From: Chitinophagaceae bacterium
GTDB lineage: Bacteria > Bacteroidota > Bacteroidia > Chitinophagales > Chitinophagaceae
DNA length: 64,000 bases
NCBI GenBank assembly: GCA_022841365.1
Contig: JALHRP010000003.1
Coordinates: 1-64,000 of the forward strand
Direction: 5' to 3'
The notes under the pieces were generated by a model that saw only the letters and a list, made by a program, of their open reading frames with translations, ran no database searches and was not told where the DNA came from. Below are positions 43,977 through 54,241 of the stretch, piece by piece. Every line of letters begins with the position of its first letter. Positions within the stretch are counted from its first letter, which is position 1. A program made the translations under genes and the position numbers.

Positions 43977-44157
43977 AAAGTTGATTTTTCAATTTGGATG
44001 CAGCAACCTACACAAATGCACAAGTGAAAAAAGATATTTGCGTTGCTTTAACATTTCAAATAATAAAAAGACAGTCCCGGTAGAGGCTTAAATGATCGGT
44101 GACAGTATGAAATTTCATATCAACAACATCTCACTACCTTTACAAAAAAAACAGCTC

Positions 44158-44475
44158 ATGCTCATTACCACCACACCAACCGTAGAAGGCAAACCCATTC
44201 AGCAATACTTGGGTATTGTTACTGCCGAAACCATTATTGGCGCCAATATTTTCAAAGACATTTTTGCCGGCATCCGTGATATTGTAGGCGGACGAAGCGG
44301 CACCTATGAACGTGTTATTGAAGAAGCCAGAACCAGTGCATTAAACGAGCTTACACAAAAAGCGCAGGCCATGGGTGCCAATGCAGTTGTAGCTGTTGAT
44401 CTTGATTTTGAAACTGTTGGTAATGGCGGCAGTATGCTCATGGTGGTTGCTACAGGAACGGCTGTAAAAATTTAA
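44158..44475 (+). CDS. YbjQ family protein (intact copy)
   Basis: 105 residues starting [19 protein letters not shown]. The in-frame upstream start at 44092 adds 22 residues absent from the family. Typical features: [47 protein letters not shown] and [11 protein letters not shown]. YbjQ proteins form pentamers and are called heavy-metal-binding in databases, with little direct evidence. A truncated duplicate lies at 39087. Confidence 0.92.
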   Translation: MLITTTPTVEGKPIQQYLGIVTAETIIGANIFKDIFAGIRDIVGGRSGTYERVIEEARTSALNELTQKAQAMGANAVVAVDLDFETVGNGGSMLMVVATGTAVKI

Positions 44476-44506
44476 TCACACTGCTATTATTACAATCAAC
44501 CATTGC

Positions 44507-45604
44507 ATGAAATACATCCTTCATTTTGTATGCTACCTATTTTTTGCAGCAGGATACAGTCAGTCAATTAACGAAAATCACACGGTTTTTGCAGATAAAC
44601 AATATACCGCTCTCATCAAAGAGGCAAGAGATTCTGTAAAAGCGTTGATGAATGCAAAAAAGATTCCAGGCATTTCTGTTTGCATCAGCAAGAATGGCAA
44701 AATCATTTGGGCCGAAAGCTTTGGATACAGTGATCTGGAAAATAAAACGCCTGTTCGGCTCAATACAAAATTCAGAGTGGGCAGTGTGTCGAAAGCGATC
44801 ACAGCAGTTGGGTTAGCAAGGCTTATGGATGCAGGAAAAATAAATCTTGACAGCTCCGTGCAACACTATGTTCCATCTTTCCCAATGAAAAAATATCCAA
44901 TTACTGTGCGGCATCTTACCAGTCATACGGGAGGGGTACGACATTATGCAAATCAAACTGAATTTCTAAACACAACCCCTTACAATTCAGTTCAAGAAAG
45001 CATACGCATTTTTAAAGACGACAGTTTATTGTTTAAACCCGGTAGTAAACATTTTTATTCGAGTTATGGGTTTAATTTGTTGAGTGCTGCGATGGAAGGG
45101 GCCGCAGCTCTTCAATTTTTAAAGTATATGCAACAAGAAGTGTTTAGTCCCCTCAACATGCACAACACAACCGCAGATTATACAGACAGTATTGTTCCCA
45201 ACCGCACTCGGTTTTATGAAAACCGATTTGGCAAAATGATCAACGCCCCGTTTGTAGACAACAGTAATAAATGGGCAGGTGGCGGTTTTTTAAGCACACC
45301 CATTGATTTGGTAAAAATGGGACAGGCATTAATGGCAAAGAAATTTATTACCGCTTCAACGGTTGAACAGCTATGGACACCCTACAAACTTTCAACAGGC
45401 GAAAAAAACATTTACGGGATTGGTTTTCGTATCGAAACCGACAATGCTGGCAGAAAACAAGTGCACCATGGAGGAGTAGCATCCGGCAGCGGTGCTTTAC
45501 TGATGATTTATCCTGATGAAGATTTAATCATGGCCATTACGTACAACCTGGTACCGCAAAATATGCGCAGCACACAAATTGCACAGGTTTTTTTGAAACG
45601 ATAA
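44507..45604 (+). CDS. Serine hydrolase (class C beta-lactamase-like), exported
   Basis: 365 residues. Signal peptide 1-18 (FFAAGYSQ). SxxK in VGSVSKAITAVG (Ser about 92), the second motif YSSYGFNLL (about 185, YxN replaced by Ser-Tyr), and HHGGVASGSGALL near the end as the KTG equivalent. About 30 residues after ybjQ in the same direction (31-base gap), so possibly co-transcribed. It is shorter than, and only distantly related to, the hydrolase at 39389. Confidence 0.9.
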   Translation: MKYILHFVCYLFFAAGYSQSINENHTVFADKQYTALIKEARDSVKALMNAKKIPGISVCISKNGKIIWAESFGYSDLENKTPVRLNTKFRVGSVSKAITAVGLARLMDAGKINLDSSVQHYVPSFPMKKYPITVRHLTSHTGGVRHYANQTEFLNTTPYNSVQESIRIFKDDSLLFKPGSKHFYSSYGFNLLSAAMEGAAALQFLKYMQQEVFSPLNMHNTTADYTDSIVPNRTRFYENRFGKMINAPFVDNSNKWAGGGFLSTPIDLVKMGQALMAKKFITASTVEQLWTPYKLSTGEKNIYGIGFRIETDNAGRKQVHHGGVASGSGALLMIYPDEDLIMAITYNLVPQNMRSTQIAQVFLKR

Positions 45605-45629
45605 GTTTTACACTTACGTTTCTAATTGA

Positions 45630-45800
45630 GCTGATTGCAATGGACTGTTGCTCTATATCAACTTTGAAAATTTTCTGGATGCAAGGCAAACAAGATTCGA
45701 AAGCATCTATACAGGATCTATCAGCAACCCCGTGTTCCGTGATATTTATGCACCATTTGATGGCTTTGTTGTAAAAGGAGGATTGAAGTTGACTTTATAA
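45630..45800 (+). pseudogene. C-terminal stump of a TonB-dependent receptor
   Basis: The frame ending at 45800 reads NGLLLYINFENFLDARQTRF, then ESIYTGSISNPVFRDIYAPF and GLKLTL before the stop. The ENFxDxRQTRFxxIYTGS...NPVFRDIYAPxDG pattern is a standard receptor barrel terminus. The upstream barrel, plug and start are missing and stop codons precede it. A remnant of a deleted receptor gene, directly ahead of a strong terminator that may have been its own. Confidence 0.8.
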
Positions 45801-45833
45801 AATAAAAGCCGCTGCAATGCAGCGGCTTTTATT
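45801..45833. terminator. Bidirectional terminator
   Basis: Perfect 15-base stem, AATAAAAGCCGCTGC (45801-45815) with its complement (45819-45833), loop AAT, T-rich in both directions. It serves pckG on the minus strand and the receptor remnant on the plus strand. Confidence 0.92.
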
Positions 45834-45837
45834 TTTA

Positions 45838-47667
45838 TCACCTCTCCGGCGCCATTGCATAATCATCCGGTGAGCGCCACAATGCACTTAACAACAGTTG
45901 CCGCATAAATAAAAACTCTTTTGGTATGCGATCGTATAATTTTTCAAACAGTTCTTCATGACCCAATAATTCCTGTTTCCACAGCTCACTGTCAATCAAC
46001 TGCAGTTGATGAAAATCTTCACGTGCAAATTGTTCGGTTCCCAATCCTCTCCAGTCAAGATCACGGTAACGTGGTCTCCATCCAATGGGGCATTCAACTG
46101 CACTCGCCTGTCCTTTACAACGTTCAACAATCCATTTCAGTACACGCATGTTTTCACCAAAGCCCGGCCACATAAATTCGCCTTTATCATTTTTACGGAA
46201 CCAGTTTACACCAAAAATGCGTGGAGCATTCGGCAGGTCTCTTCCAAACTGTAACCAATGGTTAAAATAGTCGCCCATATGATAACCGAGAAAAGGCAAC
46301 ATCGCAAACGGATCTCTCCGCACTTTTCCTAATTCACCAAACGCAGCAGCGGTCATTTCACTTCCCATTGTTGCTGCGAGGTACACACCAAAATTCCAGT
46401 TGAACGATTGATATACTAATGGAACAGCGGTACTTCTTCTTCCGCCAAAAACAAATGCAGAAACAATTACACCATTCGGATTATCCCAGTCTTTATCAAT
46501 CGCAGGATTTTGATACCCCGGTGCAGTAAACCTTGCATTGGGATGTGCCGCCGGTTTACCGCTGTTTTTATCATATGCTTTTCCATGCCAGTCGGTTAAT
46601 CCATCGGGCACTTCTTTTGTCATTCCCTCCCACCAGATATCGCCATCACTTGTAATGGCTACATTGGTAAAAATGGTATTGGCACGAATGCTTTCCATTG
46701 CATTCGGATTTGTTTTTGCATTGGTGCCCGGTGCCACACCAAAGTAACCTGCTTCGGGATTGATGGCATATAATTTTCCATCGTCTCCTTTATGAATCCA
46801 TGCAATATCATCACCTACTGTTGTTACTTTCCAGCCGTCCATTTCTTTTGGCGGAATCATCATAGCAAAATTTGTTTTACCACATGCACTCGGAAACGCA
46901 GCAGCGATATAGGTTTTTTCTTTCTCCGGATTTTCTACTCCCAGTAGCAACATATGTTCTGCCAGCCATCCTTCATCACGGCCAAGTACAGTGGCAATAC
47001 GTAATGCAAAACATTTTTTTCCGAGCAAAGCATTACCGCCGTAACCACTGCCGTAAGAAATCACCAGACGTTCTTCCGGAAAATGGGAGATATATTTTAC
47101 AGTGGGGTTGCAGGGCCACTTTACATCCTGCTGTCCTTCCTTTAACGGAGCGCCGAGTGTATGCAAACATTTTACCCAATCACCATTAATATGCGGCATC
47201 ACCTCTTTTCCCATTCTCGTCATGATCCTCATATTGGTGACCACATATTCACTGTCTGTTAACTGCACTCCATAGCGTGAAAGTTTTGAACCAACAGGCC
47301 CCATACAAAAAGGAATCACATACATGGTTCTGCCTTTCATACTTCCTGCAGAAAGATCTTCCAGAATACCTTTCATTTGTTTCGGATCCATCCAGTTGTT
47401 GGTTGGTCCTGCATCCTGTTTGCGTGCACTGCATATATATGTGCGGTCTTCTACACGGGCCACATCACTGGGGTCGCTGAAGCAGGCGTAGCTATTGGGT
47501 CTTTTTTCGGGATTGAGTTTAATAAAGGTTCCTTTGGCAACAAGCTGTTCACAAAGTGAATCATATTCTTCCTGTGAGCCGGTGCACCAATGCACCGCAT
47601 CGGGTTGAAAATGCAAGCGCATGTTTTCGACCCATTCTTTTAAATCGGGTTTGGCTGAAGCAATCAT
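45838..47667 (-). CDS. pckG: Phosphoenolpyruvate carboxykinase (GTP)
   Basis: 609 residues from the ATG at 47667; an in-frame TTG upstream adds 8 residues. Converts oxaloacetate and GTP to PEP in gluconeogenesis. GTP-type hallmarks: [13 protein letters not shown] with the reactive Cys at about 262, [38 protein letters not shown] and FGVNWFRK. No ATP-type signature. Normal length for the GTP class. Confidence 0.97.
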   Translation of the reverse strand: MIASAKPDLKEWVENMRLHFQPDAVHWCTGSQEEYDSLCEQLVAKGTFIKLNPEKRPNSYACFSDPSDVARVEDRTYICSARKQDAGPTNNWMDPKQMKGILEDLSAGSMKGRTMYVIPFCMGPVGSKLSRYGVQLTDSEYVVTNMRIMTRMGKEVMPHINGDWVKCLHTLGAPLKEGQQDVKWPCNPTVKYISHFPEERLVISYGSGYGGNALLGKKCFALRIATVLGRDEGWLAEHMLLLGVENPEKEKTYIAAAFPSACGKTNFAMMIPPKEMDGWKVTTVGDDIAWIHKGDDGKLYAINPEAGYFGVAPGTNAKTNPNAMESIRANTIFTNVAITSDGDIWWEGMTKEVPDGLTDWHGKAYDKNSGKPAAHPNARFTAPGYQNPAIDKDWDNPNGVIVSAFVFGGRRSTAVPLVYQSFNWNFGVYLAATMGSEMTAAAFGELGKVRRDPFAMLPFLGYHMGDYFNHWLQFGRDLPNAPRIFGVNWFRKNDKGEFMWPGFGENMRVLKWIVERCKGQASAVECPIGWRPRYRDLDWRGLGTEQFAREDFHQLQLIDSELWKQELLGHEELFEKLYDRIPKEFLFMRQLLLSALWRSPDDYAMAPER

Positions 47668-47688
47668 TATTTGGCAATTTAGAAAGGG

Positions 47689-47719
47689 CAAACTTAGGAC
47701 TACCTGCAGAAAGATAAAA
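47689..47719 (-). promoter_or_regulatory. Promoter of pckG
   Basis: On the minus strand TAAGTTTG (47696-47689) is a perfect -7 box, 21 bases ahead of the ATG. The -33 region is only T-rich (TTTT at about 47716-47719). Confidence 0.5.
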
Positions 47720-47837
47720 TGAAATTGTTTGAAATTGTTTTCTTAAATAAGCGGCCCCGTATCAATGTTGCATGTTTTCTGAACAACAATTTGTGATCTT
47801 TCAAATTCACCTTACCTTTTGCCACTAATATTTACTT

Positions 47838-48395
47838 ATGATTGGTTGGCTCTTGTCTTTCTGGTGGAAATTTAAAGGATGGAAAATTACAGGCACATTT
47901 CCTGCACATATTCCAAAGATGGTGATTGCCGTTGCTCCGCATACCAGTGCATGGGATGTGGTGGTGGGCCTGGCTGCACGTTACATGATTCCCATTCCCA
48001 ACGCTTATTTTCTTGGAAAGAAAGAATTGTTTGATGGACCGTTTGGCTGGTTCTTCCGTGCTATTGGCGGAACACCTGTTGATCGGTCTTCATCAAAAGG
48101 AATGGTTACTCAGGTGGCAGAAAAATTCAGTCAGCAGGAAATTTTTCGCTTAGGCATGAGTCCGGAGGGAACAAGAAAGAAAGTAGAAAAACTCCGCACC
48201 GGTTTTTATTACATTGCTAAAGAAGCCAATGTGCCCATCCTGTTGGTGGGTTTTGATTTTACAAAACGTGAAGTATCCATGGGACCTCTTATTTATCCTT
48301 CAGCAAATGAAGCAGATGATATGAAACAGATTATTACTTATTTCTCAACCATTGAAGGAAAGTATCCGGAGTTGGGAATCAAACATCTTGTTTGA
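47838..48395 (+). CDS. 1-acyl-glycerol-3-phosphate acyltransferase family protein
   Basis: 185 residues, shorter than typical PlsC. The catalytic HX4D motif is HTSAWD (about 35-40), with GGTPVDRSSSKG and MSPEGTRKK as the second and third motifs. Peripheral membrane enzyme of phospholipid or related lipid acylation; the acyl acceptor is not determined. The M20 gene starts 41 bases downstream in the same direction. Confidence 0.9.
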   Translation: MIGWLLSFWWKFKGWKITGTFPAHIPKMVIAVAPHTSAWDVVVGLAARYMIPIPNAYFLGKKELFDGPFGWFFRAIGGTPVDRSSSKGMVTQVAEKFSQQEIFRLGMSPEGTRKKVEKLRTGFYYIAKEANVPILLVGFDFTKREVSMGPLIYPSANEADDMKQIITYFSTIEGKYPELGIKHLV

Positions 48396-48436
48396 TTTTT
48401 ACTTAAATTACTTGCCTCAAAACAAAACCAAACAGC

Positions 48437-50047
48437 ATGAGAACAGCATTGAGTTTTTTCTTTTGTCTTATCTCTTCAACTTTACTTTTTGCACAACCAA
48501 AACCTGTACCGCAGGCAAAAGCAGAAGCATGGAAAAAAGAAGTGATGGCTGCCGTTGATGGCAAAGCCAAAGAGGCACAGGTAATGGTAGATATGGTGTT
48601 CAGCTTTGCAGAGCTTGGTTTTCAGGAAACAGAAACAAGTGCTTATCTCACAAAAATATTAGAGCAGAATGGTTTTACTATTGAACGGGGAGTTTCAGGT
48701 ATGCCCACTGCATGGATTGCCAAATGGGGAAACGGCAAACCGTTTATTGCATTGGGCAGTGATGTGGATTGTATTCCCAAAGCTTCGCAAAAACCGGGCG
48801 TTGCCTACAAAAGTCCTATTGTTGAAGATGCACCCGGTCATGGTGAAGGACATAACTCCGGTTTGCCATTGGTGATACTTGCGGCCATTGAAGTAAAGAA
48901 AATGATGGAGCGTGAAAAATTACCCGGCACCTTAATGATCTGGCCGGGCATTGCTGAAGAATTGGTTGGAAGCAAAGCATGGTATATCCGTGATGGATTG
49001 TTTAAAAATGTGGATGCCTGCATCTTTACACATGTTGCAAGTAACCTGGGTGTGAGCTGGGGCGATGCAGGTAATAACGGATTGGTGTCGGTTGAATTTC
49101 AGTTTGAAGGAAGCAGTGCACATTCTGCCGGTGCACCATGGCGGGGTAAGAGTGCATTGGATGCAGTGGAGCTGATGAATATTGGCTGGAATTATAAAAG
49201 AGAGCATCTCAAACCAACGCAACGTTCACATTATGTAGTTACTGACGGTGGCGATCAGCCGAATGTTGTTCCGTCAAAAGCAGCCGTATGGTATTATTTC
49301 CGTGAACGGACTTATGAAGACATTAAAGCCATGTATGATGATGGCATCCGCATTGCCAATGGTGCAGCCATGATGACCAATACAACTGTAAAACATCGCT
49401 TGCTCGGCACTGCATGGCCGGGACATTTTAATAAGTCCATTGCAGAAGCCATGTATAAAAATATTAAGACGGTTGGTTTGCCCACATGGAGTAACGATGA
49501 TCAGGCTTTGGCAAGGGCGGTTCAAAAATTAGTGAACGCACCAAAAAAAGATCAGCGTGGAAATGCAATTGATGGCTTGGCACTGAAGCTGGATACATTA
49601 AACGGACCGGTACAATTTTCATGGGGCAGCGGTAGTGATGATATTGCGGATATTGCATGGAATGTGCCCACCGTTGTATTACGTTATCCATCTAATATTC
49701 CCGGCACACCCGGTCATAACTGGGCCGATGGTATTGCTATGGCAACGCCTATTGCACACAAAGGTGTGGTGCATGGCAGTAAAGTGGTTGCTGCAACGTT
49801 GATTGATATGCTCACCAATCCAAAGATCATTGCTGATGCATGGGACTATCACAACAATGTGCAAACAAAAGACACGAAGTACATTCCTTTTGTAGAGAAG
49901 AATACGCCACCTGCAACTTTTCTCAACACAAAAATTATGGAGCAGTTCCGTCCGCAGCTGAAGAAATTTTATTACGATCCAATTAAATACAATACGTACT
50001 TGGAACAATTGGGTATCAAATACCCTGTATTAGAGAAGAAAGATTAA
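48437..50047 (+). CDS. M20 family amidohydrolase, AbgB-like, exported
   Basis: 536 residues. Signal peptide 1-18 (LISSTLLFAQ). Metal-dependent peptidase fold with GHGEGHNSGLPLVIL, WPGIAEELVGSKAWYI, the dimerisation-domain segment SAHSAGAPWRGKSALDAVELMNIGW and GGDQPNVVPSKAAVWYYFRE, close to the p-aminobenzoyl-glutamate hydrolase group. The bacterial AbgB is cytoplasmic. The signal peptide here argues for a periplasmic hydrolase of an unknown amide. Confidence 0.92.
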   Translation: MRTALSFFFCLISSTLLFAQPKPVPQAKAEAWKKEVMAAVDGKAKEAQVMVDMVFSFAELGFQETETSAYLTKILEQNGFTIERGVSGMPTAWIAKWGNGKPFIALGSDVDCIPKASQKPGVAYKSPIVEDAPGHGEGHNSGLPLVILAAIEVKKMMEREKLPGTLMIWPGIAEELVGSKAWYIRDGLFKNVDACIFTHVASNLGVSWGDAGNNGLVSVEFQFEGSSAHSAGAPWRGKSALDAVELMNIGWNYKREHLKPTQRSHYVVTDGGDQPNVVPSKAAVWYYFRERTYEDIKAMYDDGIRIANGAAMMTNTTVKHRLLGTAWPGHFNKSIAEAMYKNIKTVGLPTWSNDDQALARAVQKLVNAPKKDQRGNAIDGLALKLDTLNGPVQFSWGSGSDDIADIAWNVPTVVLRYPSNIPGTPGHNWADGIAMATPIAHKGVVHGSKVVAATLIDMLTNPKIIADAWDYHNNVQTKDTKYIPFVEKNTPPATFLNTKIMEQFRPQLKKFYYDPIKYNTYLEQLGIKYPVLEKKD

Positions 50048-50170
50048 ACAAAATCATGCTGTTGAATGTTTGTTTGCTGTGTAGTTGCTGTCCTCACAGG
50101 CCACTGTCAGTCATTTAAGAATTCCACAATATTGTTTTAAGACAGATTCACAGCAACCATCCTATTGATT

Positions 50171-51391
50171 ATGGTATTTGATTTCAACTTATTCAGTTCG
50201 CTTCTGCTTGTTTTTTTTGTGCATATTCTTGTGTACAGTATTATGCTTTGGCGCAGGGGTTTGAAACACGAAAGCACATCAGACAAATTACTCGGAACCT
50301 TCCTGTTGCTGGCTGGGTTGTATGTTGTGCCATGGATGACGGGTTTTGCAGGCTGGTACAACACGACCAACCCGTTTTATCGTGAACTTCTTTTTTACAC
50401 GCCATTTGTACATGGTTTGTTTATAGGGCCCTTGTTGTACCTGTATGTAAAGAGTATCACGAATTTTCATTTTCGTTTACAACAAAAAGACTGGTTGCAT
50501 TTTGCTCCCGGCCTGTTGTATATCCTCTGGTGTGTAATTGTAGTGGTGGTTGACAAGCTGGTTGTAAAAAAATACTACCTCATGAATGGGGACAATGATC
50601 CTGATTTCGACAGCTGGTATCAGGCTTTGCAAAAACTCAGCATCATCATCTATCTGCTGCTCTCCATCAGTTATTACAGAAAATACAAACGCTATACGTT
50701 TTTTGAATTCTCGTTTCTGGATATTGCCGGTCTTGGCTGGCTCCGGAATTTTTTGATTGCATTTGGCATCCTTACCATACTTCCGTTGGTTGAAGAACTG
50801 CTGAATTTAATTCCTGCATTTAACCAACTGGATTATGAAGGTTCCTGGTATTATTTCTTTGCCTTTGCATTGGTGGTATACTATATTGCCATCAACGGTT
50901 ACAATGCAGTGAATGTTCCTTTACGCAAGCTGTTGTTTGAACCACAGCTGTTAATTCAATTTCAGAAACAGGTGCTGTTGCCCGCTCCTGAAGCAGTCAC
51001 TGAAGATGCATTGTTTGAAGTAATTGAGGCTGCAGAGCAACCTGATCATAACCTGCTTCTTTGGAAAGAAAAAGTGACAGCTGCAATGCAGCATGATCAG
51101 TTATTTACAGATGCTGAATTAACGCTTACGCAACTGGCAAAAAAACTTTCAACCAATACTTCTGTACTCAGCAAGGTGATTAATCAGGGATTTGGTTTAA
51201 ACTTTAATGACTTTGTAAATGAATACCGAGTAAAAGCGGTGATTGAACTGCTGAAAGCAGGCGAACAGAAAAACCAAACCCTGCTGGGTATTGCGTTCGA
51301 TTGCGGATTTAATTCAAAAGCTACATTTAACCGGGCGTTTAAAAAACAAACCGGGCTTAGTCCAAAGGACTGGGCGGTTAAAAATAATTAA
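50171..51391 (+). CDS. Membrane-embedded AraC-type regulator (7TM-HTH), second paralogue
   Basis: 406 residues from the ATG at 50171 (an in-frame TTG two codons earlier is less likely). Seven membrane helices in about 1-240, then the AraC domain: LSTNTSVLSKVINQGFGLNFNDFVNEYRVKAVIELL and LLGIAFDCGFNSKATFNRAFKKQTGLSPKDW. It shares layout and many residues with the protein at 41076-42320. Followed in the same direction by the GIN/DoxX gene group, which it probably controls (inference). Confidence 0.9.
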   Translation: MVFDFNLFSSLLLVFFVHILVYSIMLWRRGLKHESTSDKLLGTFLLLAGLYVVPWMTGFAGWYNTTNPFYRELLFYTPFVHGLFIGPLLYLYVKSITNFHFRLQQKDWLHFAPGLLYILWCVIVVVVDKLVVKKYYLMNGDNDPDFDSWYQALQKLSIIIYLLLSISYYRKYKRYTFFEFSFLDIAGLGWLRNFLIAFGILTILPLVEELLNLIPAFNQLDYEGSWYYFFAFALVVYYIAINGYNAVNVPLRKLLFEPQLLIQFQKQVLLPAPEAVTEDALFEVIEAAEQPDHNLLLWKEKVTAAMQHDQLFTDAELTLTQLAKKLSTNTSVLSKVINQGFGLNFNDFVNEYRVKAVIELLKAGEQKNQTLLGIAFDCGFNSKATFNRAFKKQTGLSPKDWAVKNN

Positions 51392-51603
51392 GCCCTGCTT
51401 CATTTTTCAGTAAAAATGAGCTGTATTCCACTTTTTTAAAGCCGGTGTTTTTCTATTCACTATCAGTCAATTAGATAATTTGACCCCTCTGTTTATGATT
51501 TGATACCAATCTACTTCGTCTCAAATTAACTTTTGAGGCGATGATCCGTTGTGTGTGAACGAATCTTTGCTGAAACAAATCATTCACCGCAAAATTTATC
51601 ATC

Positions 51604-52566
51604 ATGAAGTGGATCCTCAGCATCTCAATCATCCTTACCAATGTTTTTACTTCCTGCACAGCGCAAAGCTCTTATTCTTACTACAATGGTAAAAAATGGG
51701 AGCAGATCAACGGCAACGGTAAACTGGTAAAACTTAATCCGCAGGTTTCTTCTTTTACCGGTCTCGATATCAGCCATATGAACGCTAAGATAATTGTGAT
51801 TGCAGGAGCAACAGATTATTCCCTCAACATCAGTATTGATGAAAACCTCAAAGAATTCTTCCGTTACAAACAGGAAGGGACTACACTGAAACTTTCATTT
51901 GACTTAAGCGGGGGTAAATACGACCGTTGGCTCTCAACAAACAATACGGTTATCAGCATCAGGGTTCCTGCTCTGGAAGCAATCAACAATAGCGGCAATG
52001 CAAAAATTGAATGTAAGGAGCTCAACCAACAAACATTCTCTTTAATCAGTTCAGGTAATGCCAGCATCAGCCTTTCGGGTACAGTGAACAATGTATTGCT
52101 GCAAACCAAAGGCAACAGTAATATTCAGGCAGGTACACTTGTTGCCGAAACAACTACACTCAGCTCATCGGGTAATGCAGAGATTGTAGTAAATACAAAA
52201 GAACTGATTGAAACAAGCATGAATGGCAGCAATGATGTAACCAATCTTTTTGGAAATACAACTCCTGTTGTAAAGAAAAACATTGAATTGGAATATGTCC
52301 GTTTTAAAATTAAAAACAACAGTTTGTTACCCGTAAAGCTTTCTGTTATCTCTTACCGGCCCGATGAAAAAGGCAACGGTACCAGCATTTTTGTTTTACC
52401 GCCTTATAGTTCAAAAGCATTTCGCTTCCCCGCAGGAACTAAAATTTATCTGGCTAATGAAGAGCAGGTAAATACAGTGATGGGTGGCAAAAAAATTTCG
52501 GATCAGCCACCATTTCTACTTGTAAAAAAAGAAGACAGGAACAAAACCATCAACATCAATCAATAA
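51604..52566 (+). CDS. GIN domain (DUF2807) exported protein
   Basis: 320 residues. Signal peptide with a possible lipid-attachment Cys18 (NVFTSCTAQ). The DUF2807 beta-helix lies at about 45-215 with short repeated strands: FTGLDISHMNAKIIVIAG, INNSGNAKIECKEL, ISSGNASISLSG and SSGNAEIVVNTKELIETSMNGSNDV. The C-terminal 100 residues are a different beta-rich part. Surface or periplasmic, function unknown. 25 bases separate it from the DoxX-GIN fusion. Confidence 0.88.
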   Translation: MKWILSISIILTNVFTSCTAQSSYSYYNGKKWEQINGNGKLVKLNPQVSSFTGLDISHMNAKIIVIAGATDYSLNISIDENLKEFFRYKQEGTTLKLSFDLSGGKYDRWLSTNNTVISIRVPALEAINNSGNAKIECKELNQQTFSLISSGNASISLSGTVNNVLLQTKGNSNIQAGTLVAETTTLSSSGNAEIVVNTKELIETSMNGSNDVTNLFGNTTPVVKKNIELEYVRFKIKNNSLLPVKLSVISYRPDEKGNGTSIFVLPPYSSKAFRFPAGTKIYLANEEQVNTVMGGKKISDQPPFLLVKKEDRNKTININQ

Positions 52567-52591
52567 TTACCTTACTTCAACTCACATCAAT

Positions 52592-53713
52592 ATGAAACAA
52601 TTTTTTTTCGGCAGTACGTTTACCGGCAACAAAGCATTTAATTTTTCCTGGTTACTCTTTCGCTTTTACATTGGTTTTAGTATGGCTCTTGGAGCCGGCT
52701 GGCCAAAAATGAAAGACTTTGCAGCACCCGGCTGGTTTGCAGATCAGGTAAGAGATCTGGGGTTTACATTTCCATCGCCTGCATTTTGGGCAGCTGCTGC
52801 ATCATGGGGTGAGTTTGTTGGCGGATTATTTATTGCCATCGGCTTCTTAACACGCATCTCAGCTATTCAATTAGCGTTTCAGTTTTTTATTGTTGCGTTT
52901 GTATGGTATGGAGATGCAGAACCTATTACCGGAATGTATTACCAACAATTACTGTTCTGGGGATTTGTATTGATTTCTTTTGGCGGCAGCGGACGATTTG
53001 CAGTTGATGAATGGATTATGAAGCGGAAGAAAATCAACATCATGCCTGCATTAAAACCAGCAGCTGTTGTTTTCTTTTTGTTTGCTGCTTTACAGAGTAT
53101 GGCACAAAATAAACCGCTCAACGGATCGGGTAAGCTTGTAACCCAAACATATAACTACAGCAATTTTAATGAACTGGAGCTATTCGATTTAGCAGGTGCT
53201 ATTGAAGTGGAGATCGGTAAACCGTTTTCTGTTTCTGTAACCATTGATGACAATCTGAAACCGTTGCTCAATGTAGAAAAAACCGGTTCTGTATTACGCA
53301 TTTCAATTGAAGGAAATAAAAACAATAAACGCTATCTCGAAATAACCGGGATCAGCATACGAGTTACCATGCCTGCAGTTACAGCAATCACTCATAGCAG
53401 CAACAGCAGGTTAGTTGTAAAAGAGATGAAAGGATCAGTACTCCGTATAAAAAACAGTGGTAATGGCGATGCAATGGTTGAAGGCACTGTTGGCGAACTG
53501 CATATTACCTGTTATGGCGATGTGAAAGCCGACCAGCTGATTGCAGAAAAAGTGAACGTAGAAAAAACAGGAAATGGTGATGTGTGGATTAATACCGGAA
53601 ACATATTTACTGCAAAAGGATATGGCAACGGCAATATTGTAAACAAAGGAAAGGGTAAAGCTGCAAGCGGTTCATCCATGATGGGTAATGGCACAATTGA
53701 AACAAAACAATAA
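52592..53713 (+). CDS. DoxX membrane domain fused to a GIN (DUF2807) domain
   Basis: 373 residues. The N-terminal 150 residues are a four-helix DoxX-type membrane domain (RFYIGFSMALGAGWPKMKDF, WGEFVGGLFIAIGFLTRISAIQLAF, LISFGGSGRFAVDEWI). Residues about 150-172 (MPALKPAAVVFFLFAALQSM) look like a signal peptide. Residues about 175-373 are a GIN beta-helix (FNELELFDLAGAIEVEIG, IKNSGNGDAMVEGTVGEL). The internal signal-like segment and an ATG at about 53042 suggest two ancestral genes joined head to tail. It could also be re-initiated internally. Confidence 0.88.
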   Translation: MKQFFFGSTFTGNKAFNFSWLLFRFYIGFSMALGAGWPKMKDFAAPGWFADQVRDLGFTFPSPAFWAAAASWGEFVGGLFIAIGFLTRISAIQLAFQFFIVAFVWYGDAEPITGMYYQQLLFWGFVLISFGGSGRFAVDEWIMKRKKINIMPALKPAAVVFFLFAALQSMAQNKPLNGSGKLVTQTYNYSNFNELELFDLAGAIEVEIGKPFSVSVTIDDNLKPLLNVEKTGSVLRISIEGNKNNKRYLEITGISIRVTMPAVTAITHSSNSRLVVKEMKGSVLRIKNSGNGDAMVEGTVGELHITCYGDVKADQLIAEKVNVEKTGNGDVWINTGNIFTAKGYGNGNIVNKGKGKAASGSSMMGNGTIETKQ

Positions 53714-53764
53714 ATAAGAATCAGGTGATTCGTCAATCAATCACACTGTTAAATATTAAGCTTC

Positions 53765-54241
53765 ATGAAGAAAATTATTCAACCGATTGTACTTCCTTTT
53801 TGGTGGCAGGATTTGTTACTCGCTGTGCCACGTATTGTGTGTGGCTATTTTCTTACAGCGGATTTTGGTTCATCTAAATTTGGATTACCATGGAGTCCTG
53901 CTGAAAAAAATCTGGGCTTTTTTGAAGTGGCTTTCTGGTTCCCGAATGATGTGGCCGGTTACGGCGGCATCTTTGCAATGTTTCCGGCATTCTTTGCATG
54001 GATGGCTGCTTTCAGTGAAGCGGTTGGCGGGTTATTGTTGATGCTTGGTTTTCAAACACGATTGTTTTCATTTTTGATTTGTTGCACCATGCTGGTAGCC
54101 ATTTTTATGCAGCAGATAAATCAGGGAATATGGAATGCGTTACCTGCCTTGGTTTTTTTATGGGTTGCTGTATTTGGCTGCATCCTTGGTTCCGGCAGAT
54201 TTGGAGCCGATTACCTCATCACACTAAAAAAATCAACATGA
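53765..54241 (+). CDS. DoxX family membrane protein
   Basis: 158 residues with four membrane segments. Sequence RIVCGYFLTADFGSSKFGLPWSP, FPAFFAWMAAFSEAVGGLLLMLGFQTRLFSFLICC and FGCILGSGRFGADYLITLKK is like the DoxX half of the preceding fusion protein. The stop codon overlaps the start of the next gene (ATGA at 54238-54241), implying translational coupling. Confidence 0.88.
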   Translation: MKKIIQPIVLPFWWQDLLLAVPRIVCGYFLTADFGSSKFGLPWSPAEKNLGFFEVAFWFPNDVAGYGGIFAMFPAFFAWMAAFSEAVGGLLLMLGFQTRLFSFLICCTMLVAIFMQQINQGIWNALPALVFLWVAVFGCILGSGRFGADYLITLKKST

